Shown: positions 11,998-21,165, numbered from the stretch's first letter. The stretch is 64,000 bases of DNA from Sediminicola luteus (GCF_002514735.1 NZ_KZ300477.1:1879-65878), one strand, 5' to 3'. Notes: generated by a model not told the origin, from the letters alone. Numbers and translations are program-made.

Positions 11998-12368
11998 TTA
12001 TGTATAATTATTGTGTTAGGTATAGGTAGATTTAGGGGATAGGGTCAAAGCCGGAAACGGCCCTGAGAGACTGAACAGCATAATGGGTAACCATTGGCTG
12101 AAACTAGTGTTTAATCGTTTTTTTATATAAGACAAAAACGGGAGACACTCAACAGCCCGATCGTATGCAGGTTACTCGAGCTTTGTTCTTAAGTGAAAAG
12201 TTGCTGGTTTGAAGCGTATTATATTCCCATATGAATACAGGTTTTTAGTTAATGATGGAGTTTAGTGTTACTATCAAAGGAATAAATTCGTCTTTATTTA
12301 TAGATATATTCTCGTTAAAATGCATTTAATTTCAATGAAACGTAGCATTTAACCTACATTACAGGTAG
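11998..12368. other. intergenic region and leader of the thrombospondin-repeat unit
   Basis: No gene is seen in these 371 bases. They contain upstream motif copy 2 (12243-12268) and a degenerate -7-like sequence (TTCCTTTG on the minus strand, 12275-12282). The long A/T-rich leader is otherwise featureless. Confidence 0.6.
12243..12268 (-). promoter_or_regulatory. shared upstream motif, copy 2
   Basis: On the coding strand this reads ACACTA, nine bases, ATTAACTAAAA. Both blocks are identical to copies 1 and 3. It is about 245 bases before the start codon of the 772-residue protein. Confidence 0.55.
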
Positions 12369-13511
12369 TTATTTCGGAAAAAATGCTAAAGTTTCGGTGT
12401 CAATATTATTGTCTAAACCCACCTCACCACCGGAGCCATGAACAATGCGCGCCGATACCGGTATTTTTCCCCGAGAGGCCCCTGGATCAAAAGTGGCTTT
12501 AAAACCAAAGGTGGTGGTGCTACCTCCAGAAATTATTTGATTATTCCTAAAAACATGGAAGTCTGGTTCACTACCATCATATACCCAATCGGAATTATTT
12601 AATGGGGTGGTTTGGCCAGAAACATCAATACGACCCAAGTTAGACTGATAATCGATTTGTAGGTCAGGTAGTTTATCTATTCTTACCTCAACCGGACTAC
12701 CGTCAGAATCATGACCCACAAGTTCTCTTACTCTTATTAAAAACACTTGCTCTTCTTCCCCATTTACAATGCCATCGGCTATTTTAAAAACAATACCAAG
12801 GTCTAACGGACATGTCGTTGGCGATTGAACTGACTGCTGAACAAAACAACCACCGGCTGCCGTAGCCGTAAACTGCATACTATCGCCCAAATTGGCCGTT
12901 GCCGTATTGTCGCCATTATCTATGCCGCCAACTATATTTACCGTGGTTTCCGGAAACTTCACAAAAGTTACCGAGTAGGTATTGGTACCTACATTGCAAC
13001 TGGGCGGGGTAATAAACAAAAAGGGACTACTACACAGATTAAATACATAGTATTCTTGGGAAATTGATGAACAACCTAATTGATTTGTTTCCAAGGAATA
13101 ACTACCCCCTTCGGTAACCGTCAAATTTTGTGATTGGCCCCCAACGATGGGACCATTTTCGTTGCTCCATTGGTATGTATCGGCTCCAGGATTACCAGAA
13201 AGCACCACTGGGTCGTTTCCATTTTTTAATACAAACAGTACGGTTTTATCATTCTGACAAGTGGTTGAAGCGTCTAGATATTCGGCATGATAGGTAGCCG
13301 GATTCGACGTTGTAAAGCTTGAACCATTGGCGCCGGGAATAGCCGTTCCATTTTGATACCATTGTATATTACTGGCGCCAGCTGGCGTATTCAAGGTTAC
13401 AGGGCCTTCTCCAAAATATTGGCCATTTGTTTCCATTGGGCCCATTATAAATAGCAATAAAATGGCCCAAACCGATCCCCTACATAACTGTTTTAAATCA
13501 ATAACTTTCAT
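12369..13511 (-). CDS. secreted protein with Ig-like segments and a shared C-terminal domain
   Basis: The ATG at 13511 (MKVIDLKQ) is chosen because it follows the previous stop by 7 bases and begins a signal peptide (ending ETNGQ, about residue 31). The longer frame from 13595 would overlap the upstream gene. The product is 380 residues. Ig/PKD-like segments (IQWYQNG near 50 and YQWSNENG near 115) are followed by a C-terminal domain (about 238-380) that begins DLGIVFKIAD and ends NIDTETLAFFPK. That domain is clearly homologous to the C-terminus of the 772-residue protein. The function is unknown. It is likely exported and co-expressed with the upstream 513-residue protein. Confidence 0.8.
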   Translation of the reverse strand: MKVIDLKQLCRGSVWAILLLFIMGPMETNGQYFGEGPVTLNTPAGASNIQWYQNGTAIPGANGSSFTTSNPATYHAEYLDASTTCQNDKTVLFVLKNGNDPVVLSGNPGADTYQWSNENGPIVGGQSQNLTVTEGGSYSLETNQLGCSSISQEYYVFNLCSSPFLFITPPSCNVGTNTYSVTFVKFPETTVNIVGGIDNGDNTATANLGDSMQFTATAAGGCFVQQSVQSPTTCPLDLGIVFKIADGIVNGEEEQVFLIRVRELVGHDSDGSPVEVRIDKLPDLQIDYQSNLGRIDVSGQTTPLNNSDWVYDGSEPDFHVFRNNQIISGGSTTTFGFKATFDPGASRGKIPVSARIVHGSGGEVGLDNNIDTETLAFFPK

Positions 13512-13518
13512 AAGACGA

Positions 13519-15060
13519 TTAATTTGGGAATGGACTTGTTCTATCTTGATCATCTTTTGGGGCCGAGGGATCATCTGGACCCAAATCTCTCGCATATCTA
13601 TATTTACTATATTGATAATTGGCCCCTGGGTTAAAGGGATCGCAAGATGCCGGAGGACTGGTTATATCGGCATAAAGCACTTGTCCGCCCGGAAAGGTTA
13701 CTTTGGCATACAATCTGTTCGCATAGCTTGTAGTGGAATTCGAATAATCCCTTAGAATACTATAGGGTAATCGGCCAATGGTAGTAGCTGTTCCTAAAGT
13801 ACTAGCACTTATTGGGCTTGTAGACCATCTAACATGAACCTGCAAATTCAGATTAATATTTGGGCCGCCGCTTCTTCTCAGTGATACACCTCTTGCAGAG
13901 CCCTGTCGTAAGCCAAGCACATTATTATTGGAACAAATACGTTCGGTATACAATGATAAAAACAAATCTCCTGGGGCAGAAAAGGTACGTACGGTGACCG
14001 GTATGTTAGGGCAAGACATATCGCCATTGATCCATGAGACGGTACCAGAGCCCGCTGTAGTTGTCATACCACTCAGGGTATATCTTATGGTGCTGGACTG
14101 CCCGGCTCCCAAGTTTATTGAAGATGGGCTAACCCCAGAAACCGAGATTCCGTTTAATGGGTTACCCGACAAAGTAAGGTCGGAAGTACTAAATGTGAGA
14201 TTTCTACTTGAGGAGGAGTTATTGGCTACCGTAATTTCAAAGGCCACAGGATTTCCTCCATCCAAGTAATAATGTTGCATTAAATTTCCGGCAATACTTG
14301 CGCTGGAACAATCTACCACCACGGGTACCGCACTACTAGTTAACGCTAAGCTACAGCTTTGACCTCCAAAACTAAGTTGAAAATTTGCCGTTCCGGTACC
14401 AGACGGGGTTCCAGTAATATCATAAATCAATTCACCTGAGGCATTATTAGCCAAAGAGCCCGCTCTTAACACAGCGGTAAGTCCGGTTACCCCGGTAGAT
14501 AAAACGGGGGCTCCTTGTGCATACACCTTGCCATTACCCCTAGTATAAGGAACCCGAAAGGTACCAGTATACGCTTCACCCTCGATTATATCCACCGGAT
14601 TAGGTTGTACACCATTACAATTTAATGAGGCCACCGAAGGCGGTGCATCTACTATAGTCACTGAAACCGAACAACTCTGCCCTCCGAAATTTATTAGAAA
14701 GTTGGCCGCCCCAGCTGTGGCAGCGGTACCAGATAAATCAAAAACTAATTCCCCCGGGCCATTGGCCAAATTACCGGCACGTAAACTTAGGCTTAACCCA
14801 CTAACCCCGGTTGAAGCTATGGGTGCCCCTGCAGTATAAACTTTTCCATTACCATGGGTATAAGGTAAACGAACCGTTCCGTTATAGACTAACCCATCGT
14901 AAATGTTGGCAGGGTTCAGGTTTGCGGCATTACAATTTAATCCGCTAATCAATGGCGGACAGTTTTCACAGGAATATGCCGGAAGATTTACCGTGGTTTG
15001 TGCTTGGGTCGAAAGACCGAAGCCAATACAGCACAAAAGGTATAAAACTATTTTTTTCAC
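13519..15060 (-). CDS. secreted protein with two approximately 110-residue repeats
   Basis: It starts with GTG at 15060. No upstream ATG is needed, because the signal peptide begins there (MKKIVLYLL, ending STQAQ near residue 21). The 513-residue product carries two homologous modules (about 38-135 and 145-240). Each has LNCN near its start, then PYTxGNGKVYxxGAP, STGVxGL, LRAGxLAN and FGGQSC. A third Ig-like region and a less repetitive C-terminal part follow. I do not recognise a named family. No T9SS sorting domain is visible. It is first in a two-gene unit with the 380-residue protein, preceded by a 577-base leader with motif copy 3. Confidence 0.8.
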   Translation of the reverse strand: MKKIVLYLLCCIGFGLSTQAQTTVNLPAYSCENCPPLISGLNCNAANLNPANIYDGLVYNGTVRLPYTHGNGKVYTAGAPIASTGVSGLSLSLRAGNLANGPGELVFDLSGTAATAGAANFLINFGGQSCSVSVTIVDAPPSVASLNCNGVQPNPVDIIEGEAYTGTFRVPYTRGNGKVYAQGAPVLSTGVTGLTAVLRAGSLANNASGELIYDITGTPSGTGTANFQLSFGGQSCSLALTSSAVPVVVDCSSASIAGNLMQHYYLDGGNPVAFEITVANNSSSSRNLTFSTSDLTLSGNPLNGISVSGVSPSSINLGAGQSSTIRYTLSGMTTTAGSGTVSWINGDMSCPNIPVTVRTFSAPGDLFLSLYTERICSNNNVLGLRQGSARGVSLRRSGGPNINLNLQVHVRWSTSPISASTLGTATTIGRLPYSILRDYSNSTTSYANRLYAKVTFPGGQVLYADITSPPASCDPFNPGANYQYSKYRYARDLGPDDPSAPKDDQDRTSPFPN

Positions 15061-15637
15061 GAAACAAGATTTGGGATCGATTTGTATGCTTTAAGAAAAA
15101 GGGTCAATTTAACCGCTAGATATAGATTAGGATTTTTATTTCGTATAGTTGTCTTATTCTCTTATTCATGTACGTATTATCCTTTTTAAAACGTAGGTTT
15201 TATGGTAATATTGAATAAGGAAATAAAAAAGGCAAAACACTCAATATCCGGTTTTTACACGAACCGGTGTGATGATTCAGTTCAAAATACAATTACCTTG
15301 AATTCCGCTTTTAACAGAAAAGAATAAATCTTGAAGAAGGAGTCGTAGGTTACATCCGTTCATAAAGTAAAGGATTGAAAGTCAAAACCATTCGGTCAGA
15401 AAACCCTAGGATAAGATTTGGGGTCTATTCCTGAAACGCCCCCATAAGAGAAAGGGTCAATTTATGGATTTACCTAGTAATTATTCTGCCCGAATATCAG
15501 TTTCGACTTTTAGTTAATACTACTGCTAGTGTACCCCAAAGAAAAGTCGACCTCAAAAATATTTAAGCATTTATTCGATAAAAAGTAAGATTTATACTAC
15601 TTATCAGTAAAAATCATCTGAATTTAAATTCCATATG
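15061..15637. other. long intergenic region upstream of the 513-residue protein
   Basis: No gene is supported in these 577 bases. They contain upstream motif copy 3 (15509-15533) and a perfect -7 box on the minus strand (TATTTTTG, 15554-15561) just upstream of it. This suggests a leader of nearly 500 bases. The rest is A/T-rich with no convincing structure. Confidence 0.55.
15509..15533 (-). promoter_or_regulatory. shared upstream motif, copy 3
   Basis: On the coding strand this reads ACACTA, eight bases, ATTAACTAAAA. It lies about 20 bases downstream of a perfect TATTTTTG -7 box, so it would fall in the first 40 or so transcribed bases. Confidence 0.55.
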
Positions 15638-17830
15638 CTAATCAGAGCCAAAGGCTTCTCCCGGACGATAAGTACGCTTGGCCCGTTGAAGCACATCTTC
15701 CTTATAAAAGGGTACCTCCTTGAATTTGTGGCTTATATAAGCATCGGTCTGGTCGTCGAAGTGAGGCGAATCTGGATTACCGCTCTGTCCGCCAGCCAAA
15801 ATGGTCTTGGCTTTTACTTTTTCGCCAAACTCCACTACACCTACAAAACTATTACCACGGGTACCGTATATTTTTTTGGTATCGTTATGGTATCTGGCCC
15901 CATAGGCCGCCAATGCCCCCCAACGACCGGAGGCATAACCAACGGCCTTAGAAGGTTTATCGTCATTAAAGGCTTGACGAATGTCGCCATTAAGCCTTTG
16001 ATAGCGGTGTACCTCGCCCCATGGCATTTCCCAAGTACCGAAATCGGCTTCCAATTGGGCCATTACCTTTTTAAAAATGGTCAAGCGTTCCATTTCTGGG
16101 GATTCAGAACCGAAATAAATTATACTCTGCATATGTGACGCCGCTTCGGGTCGTTTGCCTTCTTGCCAATAGCGTGTACCATAAAAATGGGCCAAGGTCA
16201 TGGCCACCGACTCGGTATCGGTTTTAAAATCCCAATCGGCCAAGATATCCATGGCCTTATCGAGATCGGCATCCTTTTCCGCAGCATTGCGATAGGCTTC
16301 CAAAAGGCCCGGAATCAAAGCGGCAAAGGCGGGTAGATAAGGGTCGTGCGCCAATTCGATGAGATTATCGAGGGTATAACCCGAACGGCCAGTGAGCAAT
16401 TCAATGGCATGAACCCCTCTAAAGTTCTCGCGATCCAATGACATATATTTAGGATAATCGCTACGTTTCGGGCTATTTTCCAAGGCGGAAGTATAGGGAG
16501 TGGAATTACAGTTCTGGATCCAACCGTTTTCAGGGTTTAGCACCAAGATATTTTCATCTACGGTATGCAACCCTTTCCAATCGGTTGCCGGGTTACTGCC
16601 ATCTACCGGCTTCCGATAATTGTATAAAGTATCGCGAACCGGAACGAAATTACCATGAAAATAAGCGATGTTACCTTCGGCATCTGCATATACGGTATTG
16701 TTGGATGAATTGGTGCGGATATCCATCATTTCCCTAAACCCTTTATAACCGGTTTGTTTTGTCCGGACAAAAGATTGCTCGAGGGCCTTAACGGGTTCCC
16801 ACATCATAGCCGAGGCTACCCATTGGTTTTGCTCCATATGGGTAATGGGTCCGTGATGGGTATGGTACAGGGGAAAGGTTTTTTCGGCCATACCGTTTTC
16901 GGTCTTGTATTTGATCGTGGTTTCCGACTGGGCCACCTCCCGGGTATCATCGCCATAGAGGTAAAAGAGTCCGTCTTCGTCTTCAACCACCGTTTCCATA
17001 AACTCGTCCATAACATCGGTATAGGTAGAGGTGTGCATCCACCCGGTTTTTTCATTAAAGCCCTGGTAGATGAAAAACTGCCCCCAGGTTACCGCCCCGT
17101 AAGCATTTAAGCCTTCTTCAGAAACCATATGCATCTCGCCCCTAAAGTAGAAAGAGGTATGCGGGTTGATTAAAAGCAAGGTATTACCCGATGCGGTAAG
17201 ATCTCCTGAAATGGCTATTCCGTTTGACCCTGCAGGCTCTTGGTTTTCCAATTCGGTCTGTAAGGCCACCTTTTGGGCTTCAGGCAATGCGGCCCCATTT
17301 TCATAAAAGGCTTTGATTTTTTCGATGGAGATACGCTCAATATCGCCACCAATGGAACCTTCGGAAAAATACATAGGCATCCAAGGTTCAAAACGGGTAA
17401 ACAGGCGCGGTTTTACCTCCGGATGTGTATACAGGTAATAATTGATACCATCGGCAAAGGCATCGCAAAGATCCTTAAGCCATGGTGGACTTTTTTCGTA
17501 ATTGGCCTTGGCCTCAGCTTCAGTCATAAAGAGTTTGGCCCTTAGGTCGGAATAGATGGCCTCTTCCCCTTCTACCTCGGCCAAACGGCCAGTGGCCCAG
17601 ATATAGTTTTGTTCTACCCGGTTAAAATCGTCTTCACACTGGGCGTAAAGCATCCCGAAAACAGCATCGGCATCGGTTTTACCATAGACGTGCGGCACCC
17701 CATAATCGTCTCGTACAATGGTGACGTTCTCCGCCTGGGCCTCCCATTGGGCCACTTCATCGGAAGCGGTTTGCTCTTTACAACCAATAAGTAACAGGAA
17801 TACGATAAAAAAAGAAAGGTAGGCTTTCAT
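15638..17830 (-). CDS. penicillin acylase family lipoprotein (Ntn hydrolase)
   Basis: A 730-residue member of the S45 penicillin/acyl-homoserine lactone acylase family, which cleaves amide bonds after autoproteolysis. The N-terminus is a lipoprotein signal (LLLIGC, Cys17). The alpha-chain pattern V.I.RDDYGVPHVYG (about 36-50) is followed by the predicted processing site Gly201-Ser202 in GSNGIAIS. Ser202 should become the N-terminal nucleophile of the beta chain. Asn-Pro-His after the nucleophile and the long beta chain fit the family. The substrate cannot be read from sequence; penicillin, lactone and peptide amides are all possible. It is 40 bases downstream of the DmpA-type peptidase on the same strand, possibly co-transcribed. 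Confidence 0.88.
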   Translation of the reverse strand: MKAYLSFFIVFLLLIGCKEQTASDEVAQWEAQAENVTIVRDDYGVPHVYGKTDADAVFGMLYAQCEDDFNRVEQNYIWATGRLAEVEGEEAIYSDLRAKLFMTEAEAKANYEKSPPWLKDLCDAFADGINYYLYTHPEVKPRLFTRFEPWMPMYFSEGSIGGDIERISIEKIKAFYENGAALPEAQKVALQTELENQEPAGSNGIAISGDLTASGNTLLLINPHTSFYFRGEMHMVSEEGLNAYGAVTWGQFFIYQGFNEKTGWMHTSTYTDVMDEFMETVVEDEDGLFYLYGDDTREVAQSETTIKYKTENGMAEKTFPLYHTHHGPITHMEQNQWVASAMMWEPVKALEQSFVRTKQTGYKGFREMMDIRTNSSNNTVYADAEGNIAYFHGNFVPVRDTLYNYRKPVDGSNPATDWKGLHTVDENILVLNPENGWIQNCNSTPYTSALENSPKRSDYPKYMSLDRENFRGVHAIELLTGRSGYTLDNLIELAHDPYLPAFAALIPGLLEAYRNAAEKDADLDKAMDILADWDFKTDTESVAMTLAHFYGTRYWQEGKRPEAASHMQSIIYFGSESPEMERLTIFKKVMAQLEADFGTWEMPWGEVHRYQRLNGDIRQAFNDDKPSKAVGYASGRWGALAAYGARYHNDTKKIYGTRGNSFVGVVEFGEKVKAKTILAGGQSGNPDSPHFDDQTDAYISHKFKEVPFYKEDVLQRAKRTYRPGEAFGSD

Positions 17831-17870
17831 GATAAAGTTATTTATGGGTTCAAATTACGGAAAATCATCA

Positions 17871-19007
17871 TTACTTTCTTACCCCATATTTTTCAAGAAT
17901 CTTTAAGGTCTCAGCAATGGGCAAGGCCTTCATGATCCGCCCTTTTTGTCCGGTCATATCCTCGGCCATGAACAGCGAATTGTAGATGGCCTCCTCGGTA
18001 GCTTCGACCACGGCTAGGAACAGTGGGGACATATAATCATTAGGAAGCTCGGTACCTTCTTTTTCCATTGGGATTCCCGTATAAGGAATACGATTGTCGG
18101 TATGGGTACTAAAGGCAATACTATAATCGCCGCTCCCGTTGGAGGAAAAGGCCCCAACTTTGCCAAAGGCCAGATAAGAGCGCTTGGCCAAACGTTTTAA
18201 GTTACGATCACTCAGCGGAGCATCGGTGGCAATGACCATCATACACGAACCATCGACCACATAGGGAACATCTTCGGCCATATAGAAATTGTTCAGCTCC
18301 TCACCTACCGGAGCCCCGTTAATGGTCAGCACCCCGCCAAAATTGGTCTGTACGAGTACCCCAACGGTATAACCACCTTTGGCTTTGGGCAACACTCTAG
18401 AGGCGGTTCCGATGCCCCCTTTAAAGCCTAAGCAGCGGGTTCCTGTACCGGCACCAACATTACCCTCGGCCACGGGACCGTCTTTGGCTTCTTCCAAAGC
18501 TTGGAAAACAGCTTTTTGATCCACATGCCTACCCCTGATATCGTTCAACCAACCATCATTGGTCTCCCCCACCACCGGGTTAACCGAACGGATTCCGGCA
18601 TTCTGGGGCTGGGCCAAGGTATAATCGATCAGGCTATTGGCCACTAAAAAGGCGTTTAGGGTATTGGTCAGGGCAATCGGGCTTTCCAAATTCCCCAACT
18701 CCTCGATCTGCGTAAAACCCAAGGCCTTACCGAATCCGTTACCGACATAGACCGCGGCTGGCACCTTTTCTTGAAAAACATTGCCTTGGTGGGGTTTGAT
18801 CACCGTAACCCCAGTCCTAATGGAATCGCCTTTGACCAAAGTGGTATGGCCCACACTGATCCCCGCCACGTCGGTAATGGCATTGTACTTTCCCGGATTC
18901 AGTATCCCGGGCGCCACCCCAAAATCGCGTATACGCCCTCGCTCTTGGGCCATAAGGCCTGTAAAACAGAGTACAAATGAAATTACGGATAATGAAAGCG
19001 GTTTCAT
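17871..19007 (-). CDS. DmpA-type P1 family peptidase
   Basis: A 378-residue member of the self-processing P1 (DmpA/L-aminopeptidase D-esterase) family, which hydrolyses N-terminal residues or beta-peptides and amides. It has a probable signal peptide (1-20, ending GLMAQ), so it is likely periplasmic. The family pattern R.RDFGV..G...PGK.NAITDVAG..VGH lies at about 25-55. The autocleavage site is in VVDGSCMMVIATDAPL, giving Gly253/Ser254, with Ser254 as the nucleophile. GAFSSNGSGDY near 287-297 is also typical. It sits upstream of the acylase, so the two may degrade related amide substrates. Confidence 0.9.
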   Translation of the reverse strand: MKPLSLSVISFVLCFTGLMAQERGRIRDFGVAPGILNPGKYNAITDVAGISVGHTTLVKGDSIRTGVTVIKPHQGNVFQEKVPAAVYVGNGFGKALGFTQIEELGNLESPIALTNTLNAFLVANSLIDYTLAQPQNAGIRSVNPVVGETNDGWLNDIRGRHVDQKAVFQALEEAKDGPVAEGNVGAGTGTRCLGFKGGIGTASRVLPKAKGGYTVGVLVQTNFGGVLTINGAPVGEELNNFYMAEDVPYVVDGSCMMVIATDAPLSDRNLKRLAKRSYLAFGKVGAFSSNGSGDYSIAFSTHTDNRIPYTGIPMEKEGTELPNDYMSPLFLAVVEATEEAIYNSLFMAEDMTGQKGRIMKALPIAETLKILEKYGVRK

Positions 19008-19071
19008 AGGCCTGGTTTTAGTCTATGAAATTACGGAAAATGAAACTATCCCATCTTTCAATTACAACGTA

Positions 19072-19110
19072 TCTCCCCTTCTCCTATGGGAGAGGGGGTT
19101 GGGGGTGAGG
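19072..19110. repeat. palindromic interspersed element
   Basis: The sequence reads CTCCCCTTCTCCTATGGGAG then AGGGGGTTGGGGGTGAGG, with a self-complementary CTCCTATGGGAG-type core. Similar ggagaggg...ggggtgagg elements are widespread between genes in Bacteroidota; that comparison is from general knowledge. Confidence 0.5.
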
Positions 19111-19142
19111 GCACCGCGTTTAATTCGGTAATATCATAAAAT

Positions 19143-19168
19143 AAAAAAGGCCGCCCAAAAGCGACCTT
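19143..19168 (-). terminator. Rho-independent terminator of the ferredoxin unit
   Basis: On the minus strand AAGGTCGC pairs with GCGGCCTT (one G-U pair) around a 6-base loop, followed by six Ts. It lies about 200 bases after the ferredoxin stop. Confidence 0.65.
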
Positions 19169-19278
19169 ATCAAATATTTCATTTAAAAGCCTGTGTTCGA
19201 TTAATACAAATTGTCGGGAGCACCGTAACTGCCTAAAGGTTAGCTTTCAAACCCAATTAAGAATTTCGTTGTTCAATG

Positions 19279-19303
19279 CCCTTCGACGGCGCTCAGGGTG
19301 ACA
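19279..19303. repeat. short interspersed repeat (CCCTTCGACGGCGCTCAGGG type)
   Basis: The CCCTTCGAC...GCTCAGGGTGACA sequence matches a family of small intergenic repeats I recognise from many Bacteroidota genomes. Only one copy is in the window. Confidence 0.5.
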
Positions 19304-19371
19304 ATGCTACTCAATAATTAACAACTAACCGATATTCAAAATGCTAAAAGTTGAAATCAAGATAGAGGTAT

Positions 19372-19701
19372 CTATTCTTCCGGGGCCAAAGTCACCTTTA
19401 GTCCATCCATGTCTTCATGAATATGTAACTGGCAACCTAGACGGCTATTATCTTGCACATGGAATGCCTCGGCCAACATGGCGTCTTCATCGTCTGACAT
19501 TTCCGGTAGATCGTGATCGCTCTCAACATAACACTGGCAAGAAGCACACATGGCCATGCCACCACAGATACCTATGGTGCCTTCTGGGGCCAATTCATAG
19601 GCCCGAACCACCTCCATTAAATTCATGTTCATATCGGTAGGGGCATCTACCTCGTGGGCAACCCCGTCGCGATCGGTAATGGTAATTTTTACGTCAGCCA
19701 T
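19372..19701 (-). CDS. 2Fe-2S ferredoxin, adrenodoxin type
   Basis: The start is ATG 19701 (MADVKITITDRDG), which begins the ferredoxin fold. The longer frame from 19749 adds an unrelated 16-residue tail. The product is 109 residues. The cluster ligands are Cys46, Cys52, Cys55 (C-x5-C-x2-C) and Cys90, the pattern of adrenodoxin/ISC-type ferredoxins. It is an electron carrier in the cytoplasm. The ferredoxin reductase gene is immediately upstream on the same strand (91 bases), so they are probably redox partners. A terminator follows at 19143-19168. Confidence 0.9.
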   Translation of the reverse strand: MADVKITITDRDGVAHEVDAPTDMNMNLMEVVRAYELAPEGTIGICGGMAMCASCQCYVESDHDLPEMSDDEDAMLAEAFHVQDNSRLGCQLHIHEDMDGLKVTLAPEE

Positions 19702-19791
19702 GTTTCTTAGTGTGTTAGTGACCAGTGGATAGTAATCAATATTTCTCAAGGCAAATCACTATCCACTAATCCTAATCCCTAGTTTACTATT

Positions 19792-20850
19792 TTAATCGAT
19801 TGCCTTAACAACGGCTTTCGGCGCTTCTTTTTTAGAACCATCGAAACCGGTTACCCCTCCCACAGTGGTATATTTCATGACATACCGTTTGTCGGGATGG
19901 ATGCGTTGGTAAGCACTTTGACACATTAGGGTCGCCTCGTGGAAACCACATAGGATCAACTTCAATTTTCCGGGATAGGTATTTACATCGCCAATGGCAT
20001 AGATACCGGGAATATTGGTCTGATAATCCAAAGCATTGTTCACCTTAATGGCGTTTTTCTCTATTTCGAGTCCCCAATCGGCAATAGGACCCAATTTCGG
20101 AGAAAGTCCGAATAGGGGAATAAAACTGTCGCATTCCAAATCGAAGGCCTCATCTTCACCTGTTTTCTTAACCCTTACACCGCTTAGGGAATCATCGCCC
20201 AATAAACCGGTTACCTCGGCCGGGGTAATCAGATTGATCTTTCCTAAATCTTTCAGATGCTGTACTTTTTCAACCGAATCCAAAGCACCACGGAATTCGT
20301 TCCTACGGTGAATCAAAGTAACCTCAGCCGCCACATCGGTCAGGAAGATACTCCAGTCCAAGGCCGAATCGCCCCCTCCGGCAATAACCACACGTTTATC
20401 GCGATAAACTTCGGGATCTTTGATCATATAGGCAATACCATTGTCCTCGAAATGGGCCAAATTTTCCAATGCTGGTTTACGGGGCTCAAAACTTCCCAAT
20501 CCGCCCGCAATAGCCACTACGGGTGCCTGATGCTGGGTACCTTTGTTCGTGGTTACGATAAAACTACCGTCGTCTTGTTTTTCGATGGTATCGGCCCTTT
20601 CGCCCAAGGTAAAACCAGGTTGAAAAGCCTTGATCTGTTCCATAAGGTTATCTACAAGATCGCCGGCCAAAACCTCTGGAAAAGCCGGGATATCGTAGAT
20701 AGGCTTTTTTGGGTAGATTTCGGCACACTGCCCCCCAGGTTGCGGTAAGGCATCGATAAGGTGGCATTTTAATTGTAGCAATCCGGCTTCAAACACGGTG
20801 AAAAGCCCTGTGGGCCCCGCACCGATAATCAGTATATCTGTTTTGATCAT
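19792..20850 (-). CDS. ferredoxin-NADP reductase, thioredoxin-reductase-like
   Basis: A 352-residue FAD/NAD(P)H flavoprotein of the TrxR-like ferredoxin-NADP+ reductase type. It has a FAD-binding GAGPTG at 10-15, PGGQC near 39, a second dinucleotide-binding GGGDSA near 158, and the C-terminal AIGDVNTYPGKLKLI flavin signature. The thioredoxin-reductase CxxC pair is absent, which separates it from true TrxR. The C-terminal extension after the FAD domain also fits this class. It would transfer electrons between NADPH and the adjacent ferredoxin. NFU and Mrp genes lie upstream, pointing to iron-sulfur assembly. Confidence 0.9.
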   Translation of the reverse strand: MIKTDILIIGAGPTGLFTVFEAGLLQLKCHLIDALPQPGGQCAEIYPKKPIYDIPAFPEVLAGDLVDNLMEQIKAFQPGFTLGERADTIEKQDDGSFIVTTNKGTQHQAPVVAIAGGLGSFEPRKPALENLAHFEDNGIAYMIKDPEVYRDKRVVIAGGGDSALDWSIFLTDVAAEVTLIHRRNEFRGALDSVEKVQHLKDLGKINLITPAEVTGLLGDDSLSGVRVKKTGEDEAFDLECDSFIPLFGLSPKLGPIADWGLEIEKNAIKVNNALDYQTNIPGIYAIGDVNTYPGKLKLILCGFHEATLMCQSAYQRIHPDKRYVMKYTTVGGVTGFDGSKKEAPKAVVKAID

Positions 20851-20922
20851 GTGCTATGGAAAATTTGATAGCCGCAAAGCTATCTAAAGTAATACAGTGG
20901 ATTTTATGATAAATATCAGGTG

Positions 20923-21162
20923 CTAGTCGATGCTCAGAACCTCCTCAATCTGAGGAGCGTACTTCTTTATCGTCATTTCAACACCACTTTTCAAGGTCAT
21001 TTGGTTTACGCTACACCCCACACAGGCACCGTGCAGTTTTACCTTTACCAAACTATCATCTTCGATGGCCACTAGCGAAATATCGCCTCCGTCACTTTGC
21101 AAAAAAGGGCGAATCTCATCCAAGGCCTTTTCTACGTTTTGTTTGATTTCTTCCGAAGTCAT
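20923..21162 (-). CDS. NFU-type iron-sulfur scaffold protein
   Basis: A 79-residue protein consisting only of the NifU C-terminal (NFU) domain. It has the conserved FLQSDGGDISLV segment (about 20-31) and the cluster-binding CVGC motif near 47-50. Two such proteins bridge a 4Fe-4S cluster and hand it to client enzymes. The gene starts 3 bases after the stop of the Mrp-like ATPase, another Fe-S carrier, so the pair is almost certainly one transcript. Confidence 0.92.
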   Translation of the reverse strand: MTSEEIKQNVEKALDEIRPFLQSDGGDISLVAIEDDSLVKVKLHGACVGCSVNQMTLKSGVEMTIKKYAPQIEEVLSID

Positions 21163-21165
21163 CCG

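Larger units (their letters stand above)
19008..19371. other. intergenic region with interspersed repeats and a terminator
   Basis: No gene is seen. The region carries a palindromic CTCCC/GGGAG-type element (19072-19110), a minus-strand terminator (19143-19168) and a short CCTTCGAC/GCTCAGGGTGACA-type repeat (19279-19303). Confidence 0.7.

Noticed and set aside
13511-13595. Longer start for the 380-residue protein
   Set aside because: It would overlap the end of the 513-residue gene and add 28 residues before the signal peptide; ATG 13511 fits the gap.
15635-16138. Plus-strand frame opposite the acylase gene
   Set aside because: No recognisable protein, and the minus strand has a full acylase with lipobox and nucleophile.
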